Positions 54,491-64,000 of a stretch of DNA of 64,000 bases are shown here, piece after piece. The stretch covers positions 5,584,382 to 5,648,381 of the forward strand of contig NC_087068.1 of NCBI RefSeq assembly GCF_963678635.1. Reading direction: 5' to 3'. The DNA comes from Symsagittifera roscoffensis. Its lineage: Eukaryota > Xenacoelomorpha > Acoela > Convolutidae. Under the pieces are notes generated by a model. The model was not told the origin of the DNA, made no database searches, and saw nothing but the letters and a program-made list of their open reading frames with translations. The position numbers were made by a program, and so were the translations under genes. The first letter of the stretch is position 1. The number at the start of each line of letters is the position of its first letter.

Positions 54491-57400
54491 ATTCGAGGTT
54501 ATTGCAGCGAGAAATGGTTGATTGATTTATAAGGAGTGACGTAATGTGAATGATAGTTACACTAGTATACACGGTAAATCACGATATCAATTATAATCGT
54601 TGTTAAAGATCCGCACAATTTTTCTAGAACAAATGAATAAATTTATTGTTTCGCCAGCTAATCTTTTAAATAAAAATTGGTAAGTGATCTTTCAGTTTGA
54701 ACCAAATCAAAAAGATTAATTTAATTTCAGCCTAGCGTTTAAAAATTGGTGGTTTCTAGTAGAATAGTTACGGAAAAAAAGAGTTAAACATTTTCCGAAG
54801 TTTCAGTCGAAACATCTGCCGGCTTGTTTGCTGTTGGTAGAGAGGTTCATGTCACCTTCTTCTGTTCAAGTAACTCCCAAAGGAAGTTTAGTTTTATGGC
54901 CAAATTCTTTGTCTTTCAGTGGTTCATTGGATGTTCACTGAGGGCAAAACAAGCTTTGTTATCAGCGAACACTTCCAAAGGCCTATTGGACAGAAAGCCT
55001 AAGTCTCTAAGTTTGCCCTGCAATTGAATTTCTTACTTTACCGTTTTGAACACAGCATTGTGTTCTGCTTCAGCTGTTAAAGTTGATACACAACGCTGGA
55101 GTCTGCTACACCAACTTATTACATTTTAGTTGTCACGGAGCTTGAAAAATTGTCCTGAGGTACTTCACCTATTTTCTGGTTTTCCAGCCCAATCAGCATC
55201 CATACATCGAACCAGATTCAATGCCTTTTCTATTCTATATACTAAAGCTAAATTTTTTTACTTCTAGTAGATATCTTAGACAATTTTTTCCCGGCATTCA
55301 GTGCTTTTCACATGAGTTCTTCAAAAATGAGCTTAGAAGGTTTGCAGTAAAGCAAATGTCGGGTCTACCTGATAAAGCTCTGTGATTTAGACATTCAACA
55401 GGTCCTCGATAGTCACATTCCTTCATATATTTTTTGTTCTATTCCACCTTGTGAAGGACAATCTTCTTTTTGTTAATTTTTCTTTTTCACCAAGAGGGTT
55501 TTTATCGGTTTTGCATCGGTCATGTTAATTCTTGATAACGTTTTTTCATCAAACTTCTCCTGACTTATTCTGATTTATCTTTCGAAGTAACCAAATTTTT
55601 TTCCTGAGAACCCTTTAAGATCACTTTTCTCGCTAATCTCAAATTCTTAAGAAATAGTTTTTTTTTCAAACCACAGAAAATATGACCGCTCGACAAATAA
55701 GCAAATCTTGGACCTCTAAGCAAATGGAATCTTCTATCTCTTGCTCACTCCTCTTAATAACCACTCATCAAAACTGAATTTTCAAATCCTAGCTGCTATT
55801 CTCTATGCCTTTTGAGATTGCCTTTCTCTATGCCAGTTTCTACTGGACTGCTTAAGTCCATGAAAATTTTTCTTCAGAAAACAAACAAAAGGTTTTTCTT
55901 TTTCATCAAGCTGCTCAAACCTTTCAGGTGGTTCCATAAAAATGACTTCATGAATTTTGACATCAAGTATGCAATTTAAATGTCCAACTGTCTCAACTTA
56001 TACCTATTTTGAGCTGACTTTTCGAAAAGTTGTATATCTTAGTGGTAGGCAAGTAAATTTTGTGAAAACCCCTTTTTTCAATTTTGCTGAAAGCTTTAAC
56101 AACAAATCTAGCCTTAAAAGTAGAAACCTCAACATCAGGTACTTATTTTAAATAAAATCCAATCTGCTGCCTATAGCCTTCTCTCCACTATTTCTAATTA
56201 GTTCTCAAACTTTGTTTTCTCCAATGAATCAAATTCTTTATTTATTGATTATTGCCACTCAGGGTCTGCAAAAAATATTTTAACAAAATTTGGTAATTTT
56301 TCGAGTAATGCTTCAAAAAATACAACAGCAACTATTGTTTCTTCTTCGTCACATTCTATCTTTTTCCCAAAATAATTTTTAGACTCGTCAAAACTAAAGT
56401 TTTTAGACTGTTGCACTTTGAGTTCTCCTTCATTCTCAATTCTTATCAGATGAGCTTTACTAATTTCCGATGTCCCCAAGAAAATTCACTTTTTCAAGCT
56501 CTCGTCTAGCGTTTTGCGAAACAGCTTTTTTGTGGTACACACACGAAAGATTTCACAAAATTCAGCTTGGCTTTTTGTCCGTACTTGGACTCGAAGGGTG
56601 TTTGCTTTTTGCTGTGTTGTAGCCATGTTAAGAGCACAAATTCAGTAAGTTTCGACAAATTGGCATCAAAAATCATGCACCGAATTATTGGAGTAATCGT
56701 TCACCACAACCCTTTCTGTCTTTCCGTTCTCTCTCGAGTGGCTTAAGAACCCAACGTTTGCAGTCTTTTTCTTCTGTTTCGTACAACCTCGCCTAATTCC
56801 CTGACAAGTTTATTCTTGTGTGCTATCCGAAACCAAAGTCTGAGGGACTCCTATATCTGCTTTAATTCTTTCCAATTTTTCTGTTGATTCATCTCTCGTG
56901 CTTTTGGATAATTTTTTAGATATAAATTTTTAGATATCTGGAAAAACGGTCTACAAAACCTTTAGCATATATAAGACCATCAATTGCTATTGTGTCGATA
57001 GAACCTAAAATACCAGTGTGAACGAAATCCATTGTCTCGGTTGCCCTGGTGTTGGAACTGGCTTCTCATTAGCATTATACAACTCACAATTTTCACAATT
57101 CTTCAATTTAAAATCACTTATCTTCATGCCTTCAACTTGTTGATTTAACAGAATTAAGTTTTTGCAGTTTATATGACCCATCCTACAATGCCAATGTTTC
57201 AATGGGCTAACTGCATAACTTTCATCTGTTCCTACAAAAATGTCCCCCAAAAAAGAGACCACTTTCCTCTCTTTATGGGCAAAATGAACCATTTCTTTGA
57301 CGAACAAACAAGCTCGCACCAAAAACAACTTCCACTCCTGCTTTCCTCATCTGTCATACACTCACAAAGATTTCTAAAATTCAGGAACTTAGAAAGTACC

Positions 57401-59150
57401 CTTCATCTCAATCCTTTTATTTCAATTTTCTCGTCTTTCACTCTGAACCTAACTTCACCTTTCCCAAAAATGTTTGACTCAAGTTTGTGAGAAATTTGCC
57501 TTGCTAACCGATCCCTTGACATTTTCGACTAATCTAACAAACGGCTCCTGGCCTCCTATTTTATTACCGATGTCTACATAGACTAAGAATGAGCCTGTTC
57601 TGGAGACATTTTTTTCAGAAAACGAAAAGGAGCCTATGTTTCAACTGCTATTTACTGCGGTTCTCGTTTAGTCTTACTAATGAATTTTTTCTTTGCTAGG
57701 CAAAATTGGCAAAACGTCCAAACTCCTTGTACTTATAGCACTGAATTTTTCGAGCATTTCCTTCACTACCTCTTCTGCTGCCTGAGTTTACCTGAACTCT
57801 TTCAAAACAAGTCCTTTTATATGACTTTTGAAACAAACTCTGTTTTCACAATAAAATGCATGCTCTTTTTCAAAGACTTGTTTCTCGCTATAAAAATTCA
57901 CAAAATCTCCTTTCAACTCATCTGACTTTTTCTCATTTATACTAAACTTGTCTATACTAAGAAAAAACTGAAGTATTTTAAAAGCCCTTTTAAAACAATT
58001 GAAAATAATTTTTTAAACTCATTTCCTCGTTCACTTGTTCTAAGTTTTACTGAATCTCCTCTGTTCTTGTCAAACAATCTATCACTCTTAAAGTGCTTTT
58101 CTTTTTGTAAGTTGTAATTCATAAGTTCTGAGATTGGTTTTTGCAATCTCGATCTTTCAAAACTCTTCGTTAATCATCTCAAGTTTTGCTATTAATGCTT
58201 TCACAAGGTCTTTAAATCAAAATTGATTTTGTATCTAGAGCCTGCACCAGCTCGTACCAGACATGCAACTGTTTTCTTTATTTTTTTCTTTTATCTATTG
58301 CAATTTGTAGCTGATTACTGCTCGCATTCGGTCTTAAATAGATGTAAAACTTTATTGAATTCAACTGAAAATTTCGTCACTCGAATTGCTCTTCGAAGTA
58401 AAAAAACTATTTGAACCCGTTTTCTATTTTTACAAAATCACTTGTTTGAATCGGCCGCATGTTTAACTATGCAATATATTCAATTATCTAATTTTGATTC
58501 GGAATCTAACGGATTGCGCACCGAATAACACATCAGCAAAGTAGCAAAGCTAAAGTCCCTCCTCATAATAATTGATATTTATTAGCAATAAGCAAGTTCC
58601 TTAACTTCCAGTGTATCACTTTCGTTTCACTTTCAAAGCAATGTTCTCTTTGGGTGGTTTTTAGTGTAAGATTCAAGCAACCGCGTACGAAAGAGTTTAT
58701 CCCTCCGCAAAACTTGAGTATAAAGCAGCAAACTTTACATACATAAACTGTAATTTTTTAGTTTGTTTCATTTTCCTCCACTATCAATCTTCTTGTAGTG
58801 CTTTTTCCAGCACTGTGCTCACTATGTGCCCCTTAGTGTAACCTTCGACTATTATTTTTTCGATTCCAACTCTTTGTGGTAGATGAATTCACTGAAGCCC
58901 TACCTGCTCTTCTAGTGTTACTCTGCTCCTTTTTTCAGTTGTCTATCTCTAGAAGTTGTGTTACCCTGCTTATATTGTCAGAGTTGCCTGCATCTATCTT
59001 TGCACTTCTCTGTCTGATCAATCTTCTATATCCAAGTAGCGTTGGCCTGCTTGTTTTTTCGTAGTTCTCTATGTGATCACTTGTCGATTTCAAATTGTGT
59101 TTTTTCACTGCCACAACTCCATAGCAAATCTCAGTTTTTCTTTACTATGT
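54491..59150 (-). mobile_element. decayed Ty1/copia element inserted in element 3
   Basis: On the minus strand the order is gag zinc knuckle, GAG-pre-integrase, integrase, RT, RNase H, which is the copia order. Boundaries are set by where the gypsy match stops and resumes. I could not recognise its LTRs or a target duplication; the 5' part (58250-59150) and 3' part (54491-54783) do not visibly match each other. Confidence 0.75.
54784..58150 (-). pseudogene. broken copia gag-pol
   Basis: Decayed landmarks in order on the minus strand: a mutated gag knuckle (KEFGRFANF, about 57730-57690); the GAG-pre-integrase motif (WHCRMGHINCKNLILL, about 57205); the integrase core near 56960-56660 with VVVNDYSNNS; the post-integrase segment FLGTSEISKAHLIRI (about 56480); RNase H with LVRCMDADWAGKPENR (about 55216-55170); and the copia-type end KPADVSTE just before a stop at 54786-54784. 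Many stops and frameshifts are present. The order IN before RT separates it clearly from the gypsy elements around it. Confidence 0.85.
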
Positions 59151-59480
59151 CGTCGAATTAGCAAATCGAAACAACAACGAAAACTGAAAAAGTACAATCT
59201 AACGTTTGAAAACCCCGGACCAACCAGGAATTGAGACCATCGAAATTTCAGAGCTCCAATGAAATCAAATACATTGTGAAAGTACTGACAATGAAAGCGA
59301 CACAGCTTACACAATAATTTTCAATATAATAAAAATCGAACAAGAAAACGAAACCATCATTCATTCTGACTAGTACCAGAACGAACACCCCGACAGTAAT
59401 CCTCACGAAACACACAAAAATCAATAAAAATATACAAAAAAAATTATACAACGCATTTTGTCTGAATTCCCGACTTACCA
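59151..59480 (+). pseudogene. element 3: gag fragment, downstream part
   Basis: The plus strand aligns with element 1 between the nucleocapsid repeats and the protease (segment around PPGIDDTVTD...NESDTA... with Ile-Lys-Ile/Val-Glu). Several stops are present. It continues the fragment at 54000-54490, interrupted by the copia insertion. Confidence 0.7.
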
Positions 59481-59721
59481 AATAGTATAAGTCAAAATCA
59501 TCTGGTTACTCATATAGATTTCGAATTGCTCATCTTCTTCATTATTTTAAGGATCAAGAATACAAACAAGAAAAAATCTACCATGTCTTTTATTGAAACC
59601 AAACGAATTCATAAAATTTCTGCGTAATAGTGTCAACAATAAAATGGACTAAAAAACAAGTACAGATAATACCGAATCACGGATATGCATCATACCTCCA
59701 TATAAGAAAACACTTCCCTTA
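59481..59721 (+). other. unassigned sequence between element 3 gag and its LTR
   Basis: A-rich on the plus strand. I could not match it to element 1. A large internal deletion of element 3 must lie here or near here. Confidence 0.4.
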
Positions 59722-60107
59722 TGGAAACAGTCCGAAACTAGAACTTATAATTGGTTATAAATGTAATTCTCTATTCCTATAAAATACTAATAGTAACCAA
59801 TCATATTCCATTGCTATCAATGACACTTATTTGTAAGTGCTGAAACTACTTGTAGTTTAAGCACCAGAACAATTTGAATAAAATTTAGACTACAGTTGTT
59901 CTCCTTCTGGATATGACTCCAAGAACTAAAACGCAAAACCAGTATACACTAGATCGTTTGAGACTAGAGATATAAGAGTAAGATTAGGATTGGTATTAGA
60001 CTAAGAAGTTGCACGAATCTATCCGGCCGAAAATAAGATAGCGTGACGAGCAGACGGTGTACCTTATCTGAAATTACTCTATGAGTTAGACAAAAAATTC
60101 TAACTCA
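59722..60107 (+). repeat. LTR of element 3
   Basis: It starts TGGAAACAG and ends TAACTCA. It aligns with the element 1 LTR along its length, best in TAAGATTAGGATTGGTATTA and the GACGAGCAGACGGTGTACC core. The AATAAA is lost. The hairpin at 59837-59864 is kept with compensatory changes. Confidence 0.88.
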
Positions 60108-60320
60108 TCTGGTGCTACCATCAGTCTCGAATAAGACCTTAAGCAACAAAACCTTAGAACTAACCAAAAATAGATTAGACTTAGACAAAAACATTATCAA
60201 AAATGTTATAGAAAACCCGGCGGAAATTAAGATAGCGCGACGAACAGAAGGTGTAAACTATCTAAAATTACTCAGTGAGTATAAACTTTTAACCTTAAAT
60301 CTTATCAACGCTTATCCTTG
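60108..60320 (+). other. primer-binding site and partial leader following the element 3 LTR
   Basis: TGGTGCTACCATCAGTCTCG (60110-60129) matches the element 1 site and leader, and similarity runs to about 60208. At 60216-60282 a second, decayed copy of the LTR U5 core (GATAGCGCGACGAACAGAAG) appears. CAACGCTTATCCTTG (60306-60320) matches the leader hairpin core. Because gag sequence lies upstream and leader sequence downstream of this LTR, it may be the shared LTR of a tandem array. Confidence 0.65.
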
Positions 60321-60931
60321 CTTTCTCTTTAATTAGCTTAAAATAAACAACAGATCAACAAAGTTTTCTTGGATCTCTGAATTCACATTCTTAATCATGT
60401 TTTCTCTCAAATTCTTAGTCGATCAATTTGAAGCGTCAATCAATCGCCTTGTACCATTTTCGGGAGACAATGATTTTATGTGATCTCACGTAATATTTAC
60501 TAAACATTTTGTGTTAGAGCGCGACACTTTGTTTTTATTGACTCCACAAACTGTTAGCGGATTCCGCAGATTGTAATTGAGATATACAGCACTAACCAGC
60601 TTGAACAGTGGCTAGCTAGACCAACGAATGCGGAAATTACGAACAAATACTTAACCATTGTCTGCGGAATTCATGAACAAATATGAACCATTACTTAACT
60701 CAATTCGTGCATATACCACTTTTGATTTAAACAATTGATTGAAAACGGCTATTTTGATTTTTCAGTTTAGCTCAAATCATTCACTTTTTAATGTTAGATC
60801 ATTCCTAATCACGTTATTTCCTCAATTTCAATTGTATATATTCAGGGTTTATTATTAGAAAATTTAATTAGTACTATTGAACAAAATTTTGAACAGGTTT
60901 AAAATATGAAATCTTGAAGACAAACGCACTC
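60321..60931. other. non-coding stretch with GATTCCACAAACTG-type motifs
   Basis: No gene was seen. The motifs GACTCCACAAACTG and GCGGATTCCGCA at 60541-60575 recur near the right end of the window (63690-63900), suggesting a dispersed repeat. Confidence 0.4.
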
Positions 60932-61366
60932 TTATAAATTGTAAAATGATTCGAAAACTGATAAAACGTTCCCCGGAACGGAACGAGTTTGAAGTTTTGT
61001 AGAAAACCCAAAATCCAATAAACTGCTGTCGTCAAACGACGCTTGAGCAACTTTGATTCCATAGTCAAAGCCCAGTTGCTCGAAAGGTGCCAGTTCTGTC
61101 CTGGCTTTTAGAATGACTGTTATTTCACCTATGCTGGAAAATACATTTTCTACCATTTTCATATTGGGCTCGCTTTTAGTCTGGGTGGCGTGGTTTGCTA
61201 AACGACCCAGGCAAACGTTCCATTTAGGAGGACCCGCAATTTGCAATACAAATTCATTTAGAACTCCTGGTTGGAGACAGTACTGGTGGGCATTGATGTT
61301 GGTGACTACTTTGCCGTGGTAATCCACCAACCCGTCACCTTTCTTGAACGATTGCAAAGCAATCAA
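60932..61366 (-). pseudogene. SET-domain segment, KMT5A (PR-Set7)-like
   Basis: About 144 codons on the minus strand. They contain the SET landmarks in order: FKKGDGLVDYHGKVV, then CLGRLANHATQ (the NHS-type cofactor-binding motif, here NHA), PNMK, ILKARTELAPFEQ and FDYG, whose tyrosine is catalytic in this family. The spacing and EYHG-like opening best fit the histone H4K20 methyltransferase KMT5A family. The frame starts at a TTG just after a TAA and has no clear acceptor or ATG, and the tail after FDYG does not look like KMT5A. It is therefore a gene fragment, pseudogene or single exon of a diverged duplicate. The N-terminal SET strand (GIGV type) is missing. Confidence 0.7.
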
Positions 61367-61783
61367 ACGTAGTTAAAAAAAAATCACTGACTGAAATGTG
61401 AACTGATTCGAAAATTACTGGTTCAAAAACGAAATATTACTAGTAAGATATATTTATTGATTTGTTAAAATTATAATGTACCTCTTCCAAAGACGGGTAA
61501 GATCTGGTAAGTACCTCTTCCAGCTCTGGGTCAACACAGGACTCTGCAACTCTTCCTGAGCCTCATATGGAAAACTCTCAATGTCGTTGGCGGTATGTTT
61601 CAGGCTTGTGGTTATCTCAAGCCGCTGAAAATTTCTCTTTCATCCATCATTCAAAAAAGGGATTGTCATTATCAACGATCCTTTTGTGTCCCAGTGCACA
61701 GTTCGTTTGGTCGACAAACCTCAGGGACCATCATGCAGTGGCAATTTATACGTTAGGTACACCGAGTTGAGAAACGAGTCACA
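61367..61783. other. gap without a confident gene
   Basis: A plus-strand ATG frame (61567-61770, 67 codons) and minus-strand fragments are open, but neither shows family similarity or matched splice borders. Confidence 0.4.
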
Positions 61784-62041
61784 ATGCGAGTCAAGGAAAC
61801 GAATCGCCGGAGAATCACTGCCAGATATTTCATAAAATTCATAACTACGGATGATGAAAAATCTAGACCCGAACAAGAACCCTCAGAGTCCAAGGCCAAA
61901 AACCATCAGAGCACAAGGCCAAAAAAAACATACAAGGAGGAAAAACCGCAGGAAGATATTTTGAGTCGCCTTGATTATTTGGAGTTGCCAGAAAGTGATA
62001 TTCCCTTGAAGTTTGCTCCATGCATCAAAGGTGTAATGCAG
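61784..62041 (+). CDS. predicted gene, exon 1
   Basis: An ATG at 61784 opens 86 codons ending exactly at a codon boundary before a strong donor, ATGCAG|GTGAAG. The peptide starts Arg-rich (MRVKETNRRRITARYF), has a Lys/Glu/Ser/Pro-rich charged middle, and ends in SRLDYLELPESDIPLKF. The predicted intron is 62042-62243 (202 nt, acceptor TTTTAGCTAG). No family is recognised. The phase-0 match of all three exons over two introns is the main support. Confidence 0.45.
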
Positions 62042-62243
62042 GTGAAGTTATCTAGTAACTAAGCAAATGTGTAACTAATCTACTAATGAATCACATCCAA
62101 CGATCCTTATATTCTGTATGATCATCAATTTCATCTGATATCCTGAAATTGCGTTTCCGGATTCAACTGATTCTTCTTTTTATCGGTATTTAATTTACGG
62201 TATTCTTTTTATACACGGTGTTCTATTTTGTGATTTTAGCTAG

Positions 62244-62402
62244 GATCGACTATCTTGCGCGCCGAAAAAATTTTGTGTTGATCATTTGAAATTCGATTAT
62301 TCGAAGAAACGAGCATTTGCTGGAATGAGTTCCATCGAAAATGCGGATGTCACCCTGAGAATGCCTTCTGTATTGACGGAGCTTGCTGATGAAGGTTTTT
62401 TG
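62244..62402 (+). CDS. predicted gene, exon 2
   Basis: 53 codons, phase 0 at both ends, containing KKFCVDHLKFDYSKKR and VLTELADEGFL. The donor is TTTTTTG|GTGTGT and the following intron (62403-62486, 84 nt) ends in a T-rich CTTCGTTTTAG. A reading without splicing meets a stop exactly at that TAG. Confidence 0.45.
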
Positions 62403-62486
62403 GTGTGTGGCTGTTTTTTTTTCAATTCCATTGTTTTTTCCAAAAACAAATATGTTTTATTTTTTTTCTCTTGCGCTTCGTTTTAG

Positions 62487-62771
62487 AACAATTTTAGATG
62501 CGATCTGAGTGGTTTAATTCACCCAATTGGCCAAACTGTTCCGTTAGTTTCGGCAATAAAAAGATGCGTTGGCTTGATGAGGGAAAAAACAGGACAAACT
62601 TTCATATTGGCTCCAGCTACACCAGTAACCAGAAGAGCCATTATTTTATCATCCACACAATGTGCTGCTAAATTTTTGGGCAGTATAACCTCGGGAATTT
62701 TTGGATGCCATCAATTTTGGGATTCTGTGCTGGGGGAAAAAGGATTTGTTGCCAGCAAGAAACGAACGTGA
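62487..62771 (+). CDS. predicted gene, exon 3
   Basis: 94 codons and a TGA in the frame of exon 2, beginning NNFRCDLSGLIHPIG and ending VASKKRT. The combined product would be 233 aa, family unknown. From 62689 to 62877 another frame is also open and encodes a basic, helical-looking stretch (LIKTLKFNKHRDFLMNIIRR). A frameshift or a further splice may therefore join the two, and the C terminus is uncertain. Confidence 0.4.
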   Translation, partial: NNFRCDLSGLIHPIGQTVPLVSAIKRCVGLMREKTGQTFILAPATPVTRRAIILSSTQCAAKFLGSITSGIFGCHQFWDSVLGEKGFVASKKRT

Positions 62772-62877
62772 GCTAGACACTCTGATCAAAACTCTCAAGT
62801 TCAACAAACACAGAGATTTCCTCATGAATATAATCCGACGCCGTATAAATGCATGCCGTGGTAGATATGCCGTCTAG

Positions 62878-63439
62878 TATAACTACCGAGAGGTATTTAG
62901 ACATAATACGGCCGAATTCGCCCAGGATTTTTTTTTATAACTTGGAATGATTAACTTGGAATGTTTATACTGTTTGTTGTCATGACTGCTTTCTTACGAC
63001 TGTTTGTTGTTATTTGATCTCTTTAAATTAATCGTAATTTACCGTATTCTTTTCAATGTATGCAGTATGTGTTATGGTCTGAAAAATATGCCGGCCCGTC
63101 AAAATGCTCATAAAGAGTAAACTATTTATTTGGTGTAATTTGCTCATAGTAAGTAAGTTATCTACTAAGAAAACTAATTTGAGAAAATCCGTTTGAGATA
63201 AAACGATTAACAAAACTTGAAGAACTACAGCTAAATTAAGTTATTAATTGCAAAAACAAAATTATGGTCCCAAAAATTTTGCCGAATCAAACTACATTTA
63301 AAAGCACCTCAATTATTTTAATTGAGTTATTTGATTGCAATAAACTGATTAATTTCAATGCGAGTTTACGTCATAAGTTTGTTCAATTTGTTTCTTTTGC
63401 AGGTATTGATATTGATGGCAGGAATTATGATTGAAGTTG
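62878..63439. other. non-coding stretch
   Basis: No gene or repeat is recognised. Confidence 0.4.
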
Positions 63440-63545
63440 CGTTGCAGGAATCGGGATCGAAGTTTAGTTACAGGAATCCGGATCGAAGTTTGGTTACAGG
63501 AATCGGGATCGAAATTGGGTTACAGGAAATGGGATCGAAATTGGT
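63440..63545 (+). repeat. four tandem copies of a 26-27-bp unit
   Basis: The unit is close to GTTACAGGAATCGGGATCGAA followed by RTTTG, repeated four times with small changes. The plus frame stays open through it (63358-63627) but I would not call a gene on this. Confidence 0.8.
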
Positions 63546-63689
63546 GACGAAGTTGGACAGTTGGTCGAAGTTAAATCGAAATGAGACTGGTAGAAGTCAT
63601 GCATTGTCGGTGAACCGTTGTTGGTGAACACCTGTAGTAAATAAAAGATAAAAATTAAAACGTTACCACTTATAAACAAATATGTAAAT

Positions 63690-63905
63690 GGAATCTGCAA
63701 ACAAAATGCGGATTCCACTTACAATTTGCGGTTTCCACTTACAATTTGCTGATTCCATTTACAAGTTGCGGATTCCACTTACAGTTGCGGTTTCCGCAAC
63801 AGCTCAATTTAACGATACAAATGTTTTAATATTTGTTCGTGGATTCCACAAACTGTCCTGGATTCCACAAATAATGTTGCGGATTCCTCAAATTCGCCTA
63901 TTTTT
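63690..63905 (+). repeat. tandem and scattered GCGGATTCCACTTACAATTT repeats
   Basis: Four to five copies of a unit of about 22-24 bp at 63700-63800, then related GGATTCCACAAA motifs up to the window end. Similar motifs occur at 60541-60730. Confidence 0.75.
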
Positions 63906-64000
63906 GTAGCAATTTTGAGCGCTACAATTATTTAGGTGTTTGTTTGTGGAATCCAAAACAGCGTAGAAGATCAAAGAAGAGTAGCAATGTTGAGGATTCC

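Noticed and set aside
63358-63627. Small secreted protein gene
   Set aside because: The frame starts with a hydrophobic stretch but then runs through a 26-bp tandem repeat; there is no independent support.
1-64000. CRISPR array, bacterial operon or prophage
   Set aside because: Introns, LTR elements and a SET domain show eukaryotic DNA; the direct repeats found are satellites or transposon parts without spacer structure.

Overview
The window is AT-rich animal DNA, almost certainly from an invertebrate; I cannot name the species. It has introns of about 80-500 bases with GT/AG borders, a long ATC/AAT microsatellite, satellite-like arrays, and at least four LTR retroelements (Ty3/gypsy and Ty1/copia). 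Host-type coding sequence is sparse: two phase-matched exons at the left end (minus strand, 2384-3283), a broken SET-domain segment (60932-61366) and a predicted three-exon gene (61784-62771).

Layout. 1-20666: mostly non-coding, with an ATC/AAT microsatellite (3535-3975), a diverged tandem duplication (10540-12590), a 1.6 kb inverted-repeat element built of AATCGATTTAAA arrays around a 3-monomer satellite (13305-14882), a second inverted-repeat element (15497-16427) and a perfect 72-bp palindrome (17041-17112). 20671-39582: a complete, very young, 18.9 kb Ty3/gypsy-type retroelement (element 1). 40312-53640: a decayed relative in the opposite orientation (element 2). 54000-60320: plus-strand remains of a third relative (element 3), its gag split by a decayed minus-strand copia element, with an LTR plus leader at 59722-60210. 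60320-64000: host-like exons and short tandem repeats.

Element 1 is the main object. It has two 410-bp LTRs that read as identical, a 4-bp target duplication (AAGG), a primer-binding site, and an unusually large gene set: ORF0 (basic, 155 aa), ORF1 (427 aa, gag-like layout), ORF2 (1855 aa capsid, zinc knuckle, protease, RT, RNase H, start of integrase), the rest of integrase in another frame after an apparent 1-nt deletion, a 62-aa membrane peptide, a 378-codon ORF with no methionine codon (ORFX), an 872-aa envelope glycoprotein, and a 601-aa post-env ORF of unknown function. The translation layout looks deliberate. ORF0 has a weak start context and is followed by 439 bases without any ATG up to ORF1. 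ORFX lacks ATG and its whole 1.1 kb has only one ATG in any frame before the env ATG. Env and the last ORF share ATGA. This suggests a retrovirus-like element that uses leaky scanning, non-AUG or splice-dependent starts, and termination-reinitiation to express accessory genes.

Element 2 keeps decayed but alignable versions of gag-pol, the membrane peptide, ORFX, env and the last ORF. That supports these as real coding regions of a family. Elements 1 and 2 lie tail to tail, so read-through transcripts could form long dsRNA.
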